From assembly GCA_963580285.1 (NCBI GenBank), contig OY757024.1, forward strand, positions 125,054,045-125,118,044: a stretch of DNA of 64,000 nt, given 5' to 3'. The position numbers and the translations under genes are program-made. Of this stretch, positions 54,851 through 64,000 are shown in pieces. The stretch is from Lucinisca nassula. Lineage: Eukaryota; Mollusca; Bivalvia; Lucinida; Lucinidae. Numbering within the stretch: position 1 is the stretch's first letter; every line of letters starts with the position of its first letter. The notes beneath the pieces are model-generated. The model made no database searches. It was not told the DNA's origin and was given only the letters and a program-made list of their open reading frames with translations.

Positions 54851-54890
54851 TCATCCGACTGAGCTACCGAGGCCGGCCGCTCGATATTGA
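54836..54890 (-). mobile_element. tRNA-like SINE head fragment
   Basis: Minus strand GGCCGGCCTCGGTAGCTCAG TCGGATGAGGATCAGAGC resembles a tRNA 5' half with an A box (TAGCTCAGTCGG). No B box or body follows. Confidence 0.5.
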
Positions 54891-54914
54891 CCTGGGATGT
54901 TGTTCCAACAGGAC

Positions 54915-55157
54915 ATCACGAAAACACGCCTATTTAAATATATTAAAAAACAATTAGCGAAAAGATTCTGATATGCTTCATATTTTTTCATAAAACATTG
55001 ATTGTGGGTACTCACTAGAACCGCCTCAGTGAGTACCCACAATCTATCTTTATGAGCAGAAATAAGTAAAATTATGTATATTCCATGTAAATCACAGTTT
55101 TACTTTATAAAAGTGGGGTTTAAGGGGTTCAAAATTATACAGGCCTGTATTCGTGAT
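54915..55157. mobile_element. Family-A MITE with collapsed hairpin
   Basis: CATCACGAAAACACGCCTAT ... AGGCCTGTATTCGTGATC. The hairpin lost one arm (CACTAGAACCGCCTCAGTGAGTACC). Confidence 0.75.
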
Positions 55158-55232
55158 CACACTGTTACACCTCATGCAGGAAGAGTAGAGTGACACAAGA
55201 CTTTTTAATGAACTCCACGTTTACCAGACACG

Positions 55233-55516
55233 CATCACGCAAACACGCCTATCTACTTTGATCCCCTTAAACCCCACTTTTATATAGTAAAACTGGGGTT
55301 TACAGGGGGATACATTATGTTCCTAATTTCTGCTCAAAAACATAGATTGTGGAAACTCGTTAGAACCGCCAGGCCGTGGGGTTTCCAACGAATACCCACA
55401 ACCTGTGTTTTGAGCAGAATTATGGAAAACATTAGAATTTACATCTGAAAAAAAAAAAAAAAAACATTTTTTTGGTGGTAAGTTTTAATATATTTGAATA
55501 GGCGTGTTATCGTGTT
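55233..55516. mobile_element. Family-A hairpin MITE
   Basis: CATCACGCAAACACGCCTAT ... ATAGGCGTGTTATCGTGTTG. Hairpin GTTAGAACCGCCAGGCCGTG / GGGGTTTCCAACG, arms diverged. Confidence 0.75.
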
Positions 55517-55754
55517 GAGTCCTATATGAACTACACAATCATTAAGAAACCGTGTCAGACCACCACAAAATCTGCTAGTTGGAAAGGACTTTAACCCAAG
55601 AATGGAAACGCAATGAGTCACATTCGACATTTGACGAGGTGTATGGGTCTTCGATATGATACTGACTTTTTTACTGGTCGACGGATCCGTTGCTTAAGTG
55701 AGTGAAACCCTGAACTATGCAATTTTGACTCGCATACGGAATCGTTGGACCTTA

Positions 55755-55855
55755 GATTTCAGGGGCGTCTCACATGTGACGAGGCTGGAACCACAATGGT
55801 GAGAGACATAATGGTTAAGAGTCAGCGCTCTTATTCACTAGGTCACGGAGGCCAG
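55755..55855 (-). mobile_element. tRNA-Lys-type SINE head
   Basis: Minus strand GGCCTCCGTGACCTAGTG, GACTCTTAACCATTATG, GTGGTTCCAGCCTCG, then GTCACATGTGAGACG. The body is missing. Confidence 0.7.
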
Positions 55856-56084
55856 TCTCATTGGGAAAATACATTAATGCATAACGCGCATTTTTTGTTT
55901 CTTATGAAAAACTGATATGTTGATGTTCTTGTCTCTTATGAATACTCTTAACAAAGACTATGATATTCGTTAAAACGATCTGATTGCAGCGGTTCGAACG
56001 ACTGTTTGGTGTAATAATAAGGAAAACATACTGTACCATTTTCGTAAGCACGGAAACACGCGTACATAATTTTGATCTCCTTAA

Positions 56085-57795
56085 GGTTCCGCAATACATT
56101 TGCACATGAAAAATATAGGTGTCAGATTTGCATGTTAATTTTTCCCAAAATATGATCCTTTTAAAATGCCTGAACCAGAAGAAGAAGGTTTGAAGGTACA
56201 AACGGTTACTACAGCAAGTTCTTTCTTGCATTAGCAACATCCCTGTGTCTTTGAAAATAAATGCAATTCTGTATTTTTCACTTTTCCAGGAAAAAATGAA
56301 ACCGCTTTCTAGACTTTTTAAAAGTTACTAAAACAGATGCAGAGCAATAGTCCACATCAAATACTAGCGACTCGGACAAACCTTTTTCTCAAAAAGCCTA
56401 CCTGCTTTGAAAACCAGAAACTTTTTTGACATGTTTTTCTTCATGGGCGCCGCCCTCTTCTTTTTTGCGGTAAATCTGAAATGCTCAGATTTCATCAATT
56501 ATGCCTTCCACATTTTAATTTTGCCCATCGTCAATAAATATACCTTGAAAATTCAGCTATGTAGCCTTCTTCCTACATATAGCAAAATGACATCGTCTAT
56601 CATGGAATCCTGTCATCAATGATGAATTATTGTAGCTGTTTCCATCTTGCCAAGCAAAAACGTATTCATACGCCTTGGAACTAATTTCGCAAAAATAAAA
56701 ATTGTTTAAGGTAAAATATAATATTCATATTTGAAACTGTCTCGCAACTAATTTCACGTACATTCTAACATAATTTGTTCGTTAATTTATTAATAGTATG
56801 CATTCATTTCCGAACTAGTTATTTCTTGTAACATTGTCCAGTTTGTGTAGTTCAGTTCAGCTACAAGTAAACAGATTGTAAAAAAAAAAGAAGATTTTTG
56901 AAACTTTTTTCACCAAAACATATTAACGGCTTTACCAGCCTTCACATTGGTAAGTAGGTGACACAACAGATCTTTAATTGGATTAGATAAATTGTCAAGA
57001 AGTTCACCTGTCCAAAAGTTAATTATTTGTTTATGGCGGCTCATGTGAACCAATGTAACAAATCAATTTCTAAACCATTCCAGTTATTGGCAGTGATCAG
57101 AAGCCTTTTGGGCAAAGTTTCCGGTGCTGAACAGGCTGCTTTCTGTACTTCAGTCTAAAAAAGGGGATAAACTGTTTTTATCTTAATGTCATTTTTTTGT
57201 TTTTGATTTAATTCCAGTATCAAAGCACCCATGCTTAAACACAATCAATAACAGTAAAACTTTGTTGCAGTGATTGCATAAATTGTTATAAATTGCATGA
57301 ATGAAATTAAATGAAGTACTAAAAGCACCGAAGAAGGGCAATCATTTTACAAGCTAAATGCCAAACATTTCAACAACGCAACCCAAATCAATGAGCTTGT
57401 TGTCAAATTGGTAGAACTGGTCTACACTGAATTTAAAAATAGTACCAGATGAGATAATGACATTTTTAATTTTTGAGAATCATTAATTTTCAGTACTTTT
57501 TAGGTATTTTACTTGAAACTCCTCTGTTGCAGTGCCTAAAGGCAACCTTGAGCCCCATTTCGATGATAGTATTTTACACATTGTGGTTCTGTGGATTAAG
57601 ATACCATATTTTTTGCACAACCAAGGAAAAAAGCAATAAATTACTAAAATGGTGACTTTCGAATAAAAATCGTTTGCTTTCATATTCTTACATTTACATG
57701 GACTGCCATCTGATGAAAAATCTGTTTATGTAGTTATTTGCAAATATGATTTTTCCAGTACCTCAAATGTAGTGAAATAACTGTATTGCGGAACC
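56085..57795. mobile_element. 1.7-kb element with 14-bp TIRs and TTAA target duplication
   Basis: Perfect TIR GGTTCCGCAATACA at 56085-56098 and inverted at 57782-57795, with TTAA outside both ends (56081-56084 and 57796-57799). Removing it restores a normal family-A sequence (CTCCTTAAACCACAC), so the boundaries are exact. TTAA points to piggyBac-type mobilisation, though the ends lack the usual CCC start. The ORFs inside (56407-56622, 57473-57655) are short and unrecognised, so it is probably non-autonomous. Confidence 0.85.
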
Positions 57796-57944
57796 TTAAA
57801 CCACACTTTTATATAATGAAATTTGGGTTTTCAGGGGTATACATTTCTCTTCTTATTTCTGCTCAAAAGCAGAAAATTAATATGAACAACATGAGATTTT
57901 TATATTTGAAAATTTTCACTTTGTGGTGCCAATTTTTAATATAA

Positions 57945-58440
57945 TTTTTTATCATATGACGTCGCGTCTGAGAGTGTAATAACGCCATGTAATATTTTCG
58001 ATAATCCACTAGTGGATTAAATATGCAAATTAGCTAGATACGTCCCGTGACGTTACATGTACGACGTCCTTAACGACGTCGCGTTTACTTGCAGCGGAAT
58101 ATTGACATTTTTGTAAACAATTGTAAATAAAATGCGTTTTAAATGTCATCTGATAAATAGAATCTTGCATTCGTGCTCATGTATTATTGGATTTATTTAA
58201 TGTTTTGAGGGAAAGGGATAAAATGCTCGGCAAAGCCTCGTATTTTATCCCTTTTTCTCTCAACGAGTTTAATAAATTCAATAATACATGAACACTCATG
58301 TAGATCCTCTATGTCAACAATTTATTAAACTCGTTGAGGAAAAGGGATAAAATGCTCGGCATAACCTCGCATTTAGCCCTTTTCCTTAACTCGTTTAATA
58401 AATTCAATAATACATGAACACTCATGTAAGATCCTCTATA
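57945..58440. repeat. Family-F palindrome repeats
   Basis: TTTATCATATGACGTCGCGT, ATCCACTAGTGGAT, GACGTCCTTAACGACGTCGC, then two fold-backs of GGGATAAAATGCTCGGC / CCTCGTATTTTATCCC each ending GAACACTCATGTA AGATCCTCTA. Confidence 0.75.
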
Positions 58441-59469
58441 TAGGCGTGGTTTCGTGATGAACAAGGTGGGGTTCCGGCCTGCTCACTGAGTTCACCAGAA
58501 GAGACGGTAGAGTACTTTTCGCATGCTTTCTGCAAGCGGACCTAATGACCATATTCGCCACAGCTTTGTTTGTGTAACAGTTGAATTCACACAATCGGGT
58601 GACTTGATTTACCTTGTTGTTAATATACTACTCAAAGTTTGCTAAGGATCACTTTTTTTGACGTCAGATATTTTGTTCATATTATCACCATATATAATCA
58701 AATTGCTACTAAAGGTAAATCGATGTTCTTGCATAAATATCTATGCGCATGACTGTTTGAAGTCATTGTCAAATGCACCGAAAACCGTCACGGCTCAAAC
58801 AGCAAAAACCATTCAAATCATGAAATTTGCGTGCTGTTTAAACATGGATTTTGAGCTTCTGATATCACAAGACTGGCCTTGCTTTGTTTACGTTGAGCGA
58901 TGTAACGTTATCGCCCTGAACGTAGCGTTTTAGGGTTCTTTGATGACGTCAGATGGTTACTGCGTAACAACGTAATTGTAAAAAACATTCTGATCTGGCC
59001 GCCATGCTGGTACGCCGGTCGCATTTGAAGAGTTTATATTGAGTTCATGTGGAGCTTTTGGGCGGATTGGATTTTCTGTCGGAATCGTAAGTTATGCAAG
59101 AACAACGACCATCCATGGTTATTTCATTGCATTAACATTTGCCGGATCCCTCGGAAGATATTTGAACATTCAGCCTGGCGAACAGCTTCCTTTGGGACCC
59201 GGCGAATTTTAATGCTTAAAAAACCATGGTTTTGATCTCTATATTCGGGCCTCATGAACGTGTAATGCAGTTATTGATTTGACATGTGCATTTTGCATGA
59301 GAAGCATGGAAAGAGGCCTACGCGTGGAAATCGTTGATTTATGGCAATTTGCTTTCATGTACATGTGTGCCTGAAACAAGGTTTTGCTTGTAATATCGTC
59401 AAATTTTGATCGAATTTAACGTAAGGTATGGCAGACTGACAAGTTAGGCGTCGTCTAAGCGAAGAAGAG

Positions 59470-60704
59470 ATGAATAGGGACATTGGAATGCTTGAGGCTG
59501 GGTTGTCACGGAGGGAGGTTGCTCGTGTTCTTGGGGTGACCCAGAGCGTTGTCTCAAGAATGTGGACTCGTTTCCAATTGGCTGGAAACGTAATGCATCA
59601 GCACGCCGGAGGACGTAAACGCTCAACAACTCGAGCTCAAGACCGATTTATCGCTCTACAAGCCAGACGCCACCGGTTCAACAACGCAACAACGTTACGC
59701 AGCGACTTGCAGAACGCTACCGGTGTTCGTTTAAGTTCGCAGACCATTAGAAATCGGTTACATAAAGCTAGCTTGAGGTCAGGACGACCTGCAATACGCA
59801 TCCCATTGACACGACACCATATCCAGGAGCGATTGGAATGGGCACGAGATCATGTTACGTGGGCCCTTAATGACTGGACCCTATTCTTTTAACTGATGAG
59901 TCCAGGCTTTGTGTGGACTTCACTGACAGGCGGGCTAGGGTCTGGAAGATGCGAAATGAACATTTTGCTGAAGTTTGTATTGCAGAGTATGATCGCTTGG
60001 CGGGGGTTCAGTTATGGCGTGGGCAGGAATTAGCGCTCAGGGGAAAACGGACCTGCACGTCATCGATAACGCCACACTTACGAGAGAGAGGTACGTCAAT
60101 GAAATTTTGGATGCTCATGTTCGCCCATATGCAGGTGCTATAGTTCCTGATTTCATTCTGATGAATGATAATGCCTGTGCACAAAGGGCCCGCATCACCA
60201 ACCGGTACAATTATGCGATTGGATTGGCCAGCGAGATCTCCTGATTTAAACCCCATAGAACATGCATGGGATATGCTGCAGAAAGTAGTTTAGGTCGTAG
60301 TATCAAAGCGTTAATCCAAAATCATTAATCCATAGACAAAATGGCAACTAGCCATGGACTCCAGAAGAGTGTAATCAGGCGGTTGCGGATAGTAAGGTAG
60401 TAAGCATTACTTGGTAAGCAAGCTTCGCCCACCATGCCCATCGACCTGAACGAAGAAAAGGAGTTAATGCCGAGAAGCGTATGTCCGAGATTTTGGAAGT
60501 CTTCCTATGACTTTCCATTGGCAATCATATCAGAAAGCCATTTCTTCTCGCCAGGTCCAACCAGCAACTGTCCGGCAGTTCAGAGAGGCTCTCATTGAGG
60601 AGTGGGTCCAGCTTCCTCAGCATAAGCTCTGTAGACTTATCGGTAGCATGCGACGGCGATGTCAGGCCGTAATCAATGCCCACGGCGGCGATGTCAGGTC
60701 GTAA
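59470..60704 (+). pseudogene. Tc1-like transposase, broken by frameshifts and a 245-bp insertion
   Basis: MNRDIGMLEAGLSRREVARV LGVTQSVVSRMW is the N-terminal helix-turn-helix. Then RRHRFNNATTLRSDLQNATG, RLHKASLRSGRPAIRIPLT and LEWARDHVTWALNDWTLFF-stop, where the catalytic TDESRF follows in another frame. WAGISAQGKTDLHVIDNATL, YVNEILDAHVRPYAGAIVPD and ILMNDNACAQRARITN carry the second catalytic region. LNPIEHAWDMLQ is joined, after the insertion 60286-60530, to ISSRQVQPATVRQFREALIE and LIGSMRRRCQAVINAHGG. Several frameshifts; inactive. Confidence 0.9.
60286..60530. mobile_element. 245-bp insertion with 7-bp target duplication
   Basis: CAGAAAG is duplicated at 60279-60285 and 60531-60537. The host reading (DMLQ + ISSRQ) resumes cleanly. 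The insert starts TAGTTTAGGTCGTAGTATCA and ends TTCCATTGGCAATCATAT. It has no obvious TIR, tail or tRNA boxes, and I do not recognise the family. Confidence 0.75.
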
Positions 60705-61039
60705 TAAATGCCTACGGGGGCACCATACACGCTATTAACTAAGCTAAAACTCACAGACTAGCGATTTTCCTGATTTTCAGATTTCCGCCAGCAATACTTA
60801 AAATGTTGATTTTCGACCCATAGGTTCCATCACGCATCAATGAACGCTTACTTGGCCATTAATTTAATAAAAATGAATTCTTATATGAATAACGCTTCCA
60901 AAAATGATCTAATTTATCATGTCGTTTCAATCTATTAAAAGTAGTAGTCATTATAAAATGTGATCCTTACCAAACTTTGAGTAGTATATAACATTCCAAA
61001 AGGCAACCTAGTCAATTTTATCTGCGAATGTTTGAATTC

Positions 61040-61200
61040 CGTCAACATCATTTATGTTATTTAGACATGTTGCTTCTAATTTTATGGGGCTTTTACCAGC
61101 CATTGAGATGCAATGAAATCTCAAGCCTCCAATAGGGCTAATATATTGGACCTATTTTCCTGGGCAGGTTTATTCCTTCTAAGCGACCAGTAAAAACACC
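61040..61200 (-). mobile_element. SINE-C, degraded
   Basis: AGACATGTTGCTTCTAATTT, CCAGCCATTGAGATGCAATG and TTCCTTCTAAGCGACCAG survive. No clear ends. Confidence 0.5.
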
Positions 61201-61821
61201 AAAAATTTTCACGAGTGCGAAGCATGTTACAAACAGCTGTTTTAATTACAATCTGTCGCCAAAATTACGTATAAAATAAAAAGAAAATTTACTTTTTTTT
61301 CGATTCGCACTCGTGAAAATACTAATTCAACACACTCGATGAAATATTTTTCTATAAGTAAATATTTTTATGCATACCCCTGAAAACCCATGTAAACCTC
61401 TGTTTTCTCCATATAAAGTGGGCTTTAAAGGGATTGTCATAACATGGACTGATGCGACGGGATCGATTGCTTTTTTGGTATATTGACAACACCTGAATAG
61501 CGTGATAGACATTTTTTCCAATAACTTTAAGATTACTCCAGAGCATAAGACGTTACAGATCTTGTTCGATTTGTGTCCCTTACTACACTATCATGGGTAT
61601 GTACACAAAAACAGAAAACAGTTTAGACCATGATCAAACTGCATCTCCAAGCGCTGCCTGCTCTAGTCGTAAACACTCCATCCTTTCAATACTTCCAATT
61701 ATTTTGACGAGTATGACAGCCAAAATATCCTTATTGGCACCAAATATGATCACAGGCTAATTACACCTGATTGTGTATAATTGCCAATTCTAGCACTCTG
61801 ACCAATTGAGAGGTTGCACAG
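61201..61821. other. Mostly unassigned; family-B fragment at 61370-61450
   Basis: TTTTCACGAGTGCGAAGCAT / CGATTCGCACTCGTGAAAAT form a spaced inverted repeat (61206-61225 and 61301-61320). TATAAAGTGGGCTTTAAAGG is a MITE remnant. Confidence 0.4.
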
Positions 61822-62134
61822 CATTACGAAAACACGCCTATACAAATACATTGTCAATTTTTACCGTCGTAAAAATGAAAAGGTGAAAAACTGTGATATT
61901 TTTCTTATTTTTGCTCAAAATATAGATTGTTGGCACTCGTTAGAACCGCCTCATCGAGGCGGTTCTAACGAGTAGCCACAATCTATATGAAGCGGTTCTA
62001 ACGAGTGCCCACAATCTATATTTTGAGAGCAAAAATAAGAAAAATATCAAAAGTATACCCCTGTAAACCACAGTTTTACTATATAAAAGTTGGGTTCAAG
62101 GGGGTCAAAATTATATAGGCGTGTTTTCGTGATG
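61822..62134. mobile_element. Family-A hairpin MITE with a duplicated arm
   Basis: CATTACGAAAACACGCCTAT ... ATAGGCGTGTTTTCGTGATG. Perfect hairpin CTCGTTAGAACCGCCTCATC / GAGGCGGTTCTAACGAG, then AATCTATATGAAGCGGTTCT AACGAGTGCC, a second copy of the right arm. Confidence 0.85.
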
Positions 62135-62351
62135 GCATGCAGTTTTGTAAGATTATCCACCATGTTGGAGAGGCACCAGCCATCTTTTGTCCAGTTTTTT
62201 TTATTAGTTTCTTTATTTATGCCTGAATGGCAAGCATTTATAGGGATTTAAAATTTAGTCATATTTAATCTGAAGGTATAAGAACATCAAGCAATTACTT
62301 GTTTTACTTCAACTCATTACCAAATTTTCGAGGGTGTCCATATAAAGAATA

Positions 62352-62590
62352 GATGTGGAGGCAATGATCAGGAATCGATACAATCAACCCACAGCTCCCA
62401 TCAGAGACACCAAAGGGAAAGAAACACAAACACGAAACAACAGACCTAATGGAAACATCAATGGCGGAAAGCCAAAAGGACAGTTACTTTCCCACAAAAT
62501 GGCCAATAGGCTATCAAAATAAAATATTATAAGCGACACAAACACCCAAAGACAAACCATAACAAAAATAAACCGCGACAGAAGAACCGT
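62352..62590 (-). mobile_element. Naiad pseudo-LTR fragment
   Basis: AGATGTGGAGGCAATGATCA, GGAATCGATACAATCAACCC, GGAAAGCCAAAAGGACAGTT, ending CGACAGAAGAACCG. Same subfamily as 12933-13245. Confidence 0.85.
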
Positions 62591-62744
62591 CCATATAACC
62601 CTGATGAAGAGGGGAGACCGTCGAAAATTTTGTTAAGAGTTTAAGTAAAACAAGTGATTAGTTATTATTATTCCTTTATGGAAAAAAAATCTACAGTTGG
62701 ATCAAGCAATTAATGCTTCAACTTATTTGTTTGTTTGATTGTTT

Positions 62745-63010
62745 GATTTGAGGTTTAACGTCCCCGTTAACACTGTAAAGGTCATTTTGGAAACGTTGCT
62801 TCCAATTTTTTGGGACTTTTACCCGGCACTGAGATGAAATGACATCACAAGCCCTGTCGCCCAATGAAACCAAAAGGGTTTATAAGCATGGACGGGCAGG
62901 CTTAGATCCTCTTAACGGTTTACCAGTACTCGTGTGCGGGTCGGCTTCAGCTCTGCGTGGAAGCATAATGCAGCCCATATATTTCTTTAAGCCCCGATTG
63001 GCGGGGGCTG
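62745..63010 (-). mobile_element. SINE-C copy
   Basis: GTTTGATTTGAGGTTTAACG TCCCCG at the left, AAGCCCCGATTGGCGGGGGC at the right, with a small internal deletion around 62895. Confidence 0.85.
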
Positions 63011-63214
63011 TTCATAAGAAATGAACATAGTAGATTAAGATTCCGTTGGAAACTGGCCTGTGCAATGTACATGTAGATATTAGTCTGTGATGTCATTCGC
63101 AAAACTCAATACTATTACAATAACATAAAATTTCCATGGTACATGTCAATTTACATCCCAGCTCACACCCACACCTGGTATTCTGAAAAGATACAATCAC
63201 ATATCGTTAAAAAT

Positions 63215-63290
63215 ATCGACATTGGCAAACAGTGAAGACTCTGTTTGCGGCGTCTGATCAGGGTCCTCACTGTTTGCACAAAGTACGAAA
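63215..63290. repeat. Family-D fold-back
   Basis: GGCAAACAGTGAAGACTCTG with inverted GGGTCCTCACTGTTTGC around GCGGCGTCTGATCA. Confidence 0.65.
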
Positions 63291-63439
63291 ATGTGAGTAC
63301 TGGTTGAAAGTTTTAACGCCATTTCTTCCTGATACTGAGCTGTTTTCGAATCGCACATTTTTGTAGGCGGACGTGCTTAAGTATATGTAAGCCATGTGAC
63401 ATGAATTCTGTTGCTAATTATACATAATTTACAGATTTT

Positions 63440-63741
63440 CATCACGAAAACATGCCTATATAAATTTGACCCCCTCAATCCCCACTTTATATTGTAAAAC
63501 TGGGATTCGCAGGGCTATCTATACATTATTTTTCTTATTTCTTCACAAAAAAAAAAAAAAAAAAAAAAAAACATAGAGTGTGGGTACTCGTTATAGCCGC
63601 CTCGCCGAGGCGGTTCTAACAAGTATCCGCAATCTATGTTTTGGGCGGAAATACGAAAAATATCACAGTTTTTCATCTGAAAAATTCTAAATTTTCGGCG
63701 GTGAAATGTACAATGTATTTGTACAGGCTTGTTTTCGTAAC
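63440..63741. mobile_element. Family-A hairpin MITE
   Basis: CATCACGAAAACATGCCTAT ... ACAGGCTTGTTTTCGTAACG, interrupted by a run of about 25 A (63547-63571). Hairpin CTCGTTATAGCCGCCTCGCC / GAGGCGGTTCTAACAAG. Confidence 0.85.
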
Positions 63742-64000
63742 GGTAGAAATATTCTATACTATACACGACTTGGTAGGCCGGGTGAGGCAAAGCGGGTGTC
63801 ATGTACCTTACGTCACCGGGGCGTCCAGCTGATATTGGTTTATAGTTGGGCAAGACCGGCTGTCCTTGAAGCAGGTAAGGCTAGAGGGCGCATATTTGTG
63901 ATTTCTTCTGTATCTGCACTTTCATTTTCCTCCCCCCCCCCCCTCCCCCACCCCCACCCATGTCTCTCTCTTTCATGATCTTTCATCTTTACTATCTCTA

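Larger units (their letters stand above)
56046..58459. mobile_element. Family-A MITE expanded by nested insertions
   Basis: Left end AAGCACGGAAACACGCG, right end TATAGGCGTGGTTTCGTGATG. Between them: TTAA element 56085-57795, the remaining MITE body (TTTTATATAATGAAATTTGG, CTTATTTCTGCTCAAAAGC) and family-F repeats 57945-58440. Without insertions it would be near 300 bp. Confidence 0.75.
58626..60986 (+). mobile_element. Tc1-like transposon, about 2.4 kb, with one nested insertion
   Basis: TIRs of about 28 bp: TACTACTCAAAGTTTGCTAA GGATCAC and inverted copy with one mismatch (GGTAAGG), between TA dinucleotides (58624-58625 and 60987-60988). It carries a degenerate transposase gene at 59470-60704. 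It is inserted in a relative of the 44134-44404 MITE (left flank CAATCGGGTGACTTGA, right flank CCTAGTCAATTTTATCTGCG). Confidence 0.88.

Overview
The window looks like transposon-saturated intergenic or intronic DNA from a bivalve mollusc (clam-like). This is an inference from the repeat repertoire: a Naiad-type Penelope-like retroelement, DD34D mariners, a Tc1-like element, tRNA-derived SINEs with GTTAAAC-type tails, dense hairpin MITEs, and the tandem-repeat elements common in bivalves. The base composition is AT-rich. I found no host protein-coding gene, rRNA, functional tRNA or CRISPR array. Every recognisable coding segment belongs to a mobile element.

The centrepiece is a nearly complete Penelope-like retroelement on the minus strand (about 17652-22041). 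One reading frame (21436 down to 18218, 1073 codons) carries, in order, an N-terminal Cys cluster, a GIY-YIG endonuclease, a CxC linker and a telomerase-like reverse transcriptase. That permuted order defines the Naiad clade. The frame is broken by four UGA codons and one UAG. At least two UGAs sit where a Cys is expected, which fits a selenoprotein-encoding Naiad of the kind reported from clams. The UAG replaces a Trp that a second copy in this window still has. The element is flanked by about 245-bp pseudo-LTRs that differ by a single indel, so it is young. At least ten other Naiad pieces are scattered through the window: an inverted head-to-head copy at 9.5-10.5 kb, and a second reverse transcriptase copy at 27.7-34.3 kb blown apart by nested insertions.

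Layout: 0-2.7 kb, MITE arm and a 316-bp tandem array; 2.7-9.3 kb, SINEs, MITEs and a degenerate minisatellite; 9.3-10.6 kb, inverted Naiad; 11-14.6 kb, MITEs, a duplication, and a mariner broken by a LINE 3' end that is itself broken by a Naiad pseudo-LTR; 14.9-17.6 kb, MITEs and SINEs; 17.6-22.7 kb, the Naiad; 24-27.7 kb, SINEs and MITEs; 27.7-34.3 kb, nested Naiad-2; 34.4-39 kb, a MITE cluster; 40-42 kb, palindromic repeats; 44.1-47.3 kb, a tandem-repeat element carrying a DD34D mariner; 48-49.8 kb, tandem repeats; 50-53.3 kb, MITEs; 54-54.9 kb, a third mariner relic; 56.0-58.5 kb, a TTAA-flanked 1.7-kb element inside a MITE; 58.6-61 kb, a Tc1-like element; 61.8-63.8 kb, MITEs, Naiad pseudo-LTR and SINE.

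A second pattern crosses family boundaries. A short hairpin (stem GTTAGAACCGCCTC, 4-nt loop) recurs about 24 times, at the centre of MITEs with different ends and at the 3' end of a mariner transposase gene. Several copies have compensatory arm changes that preserve pairing.
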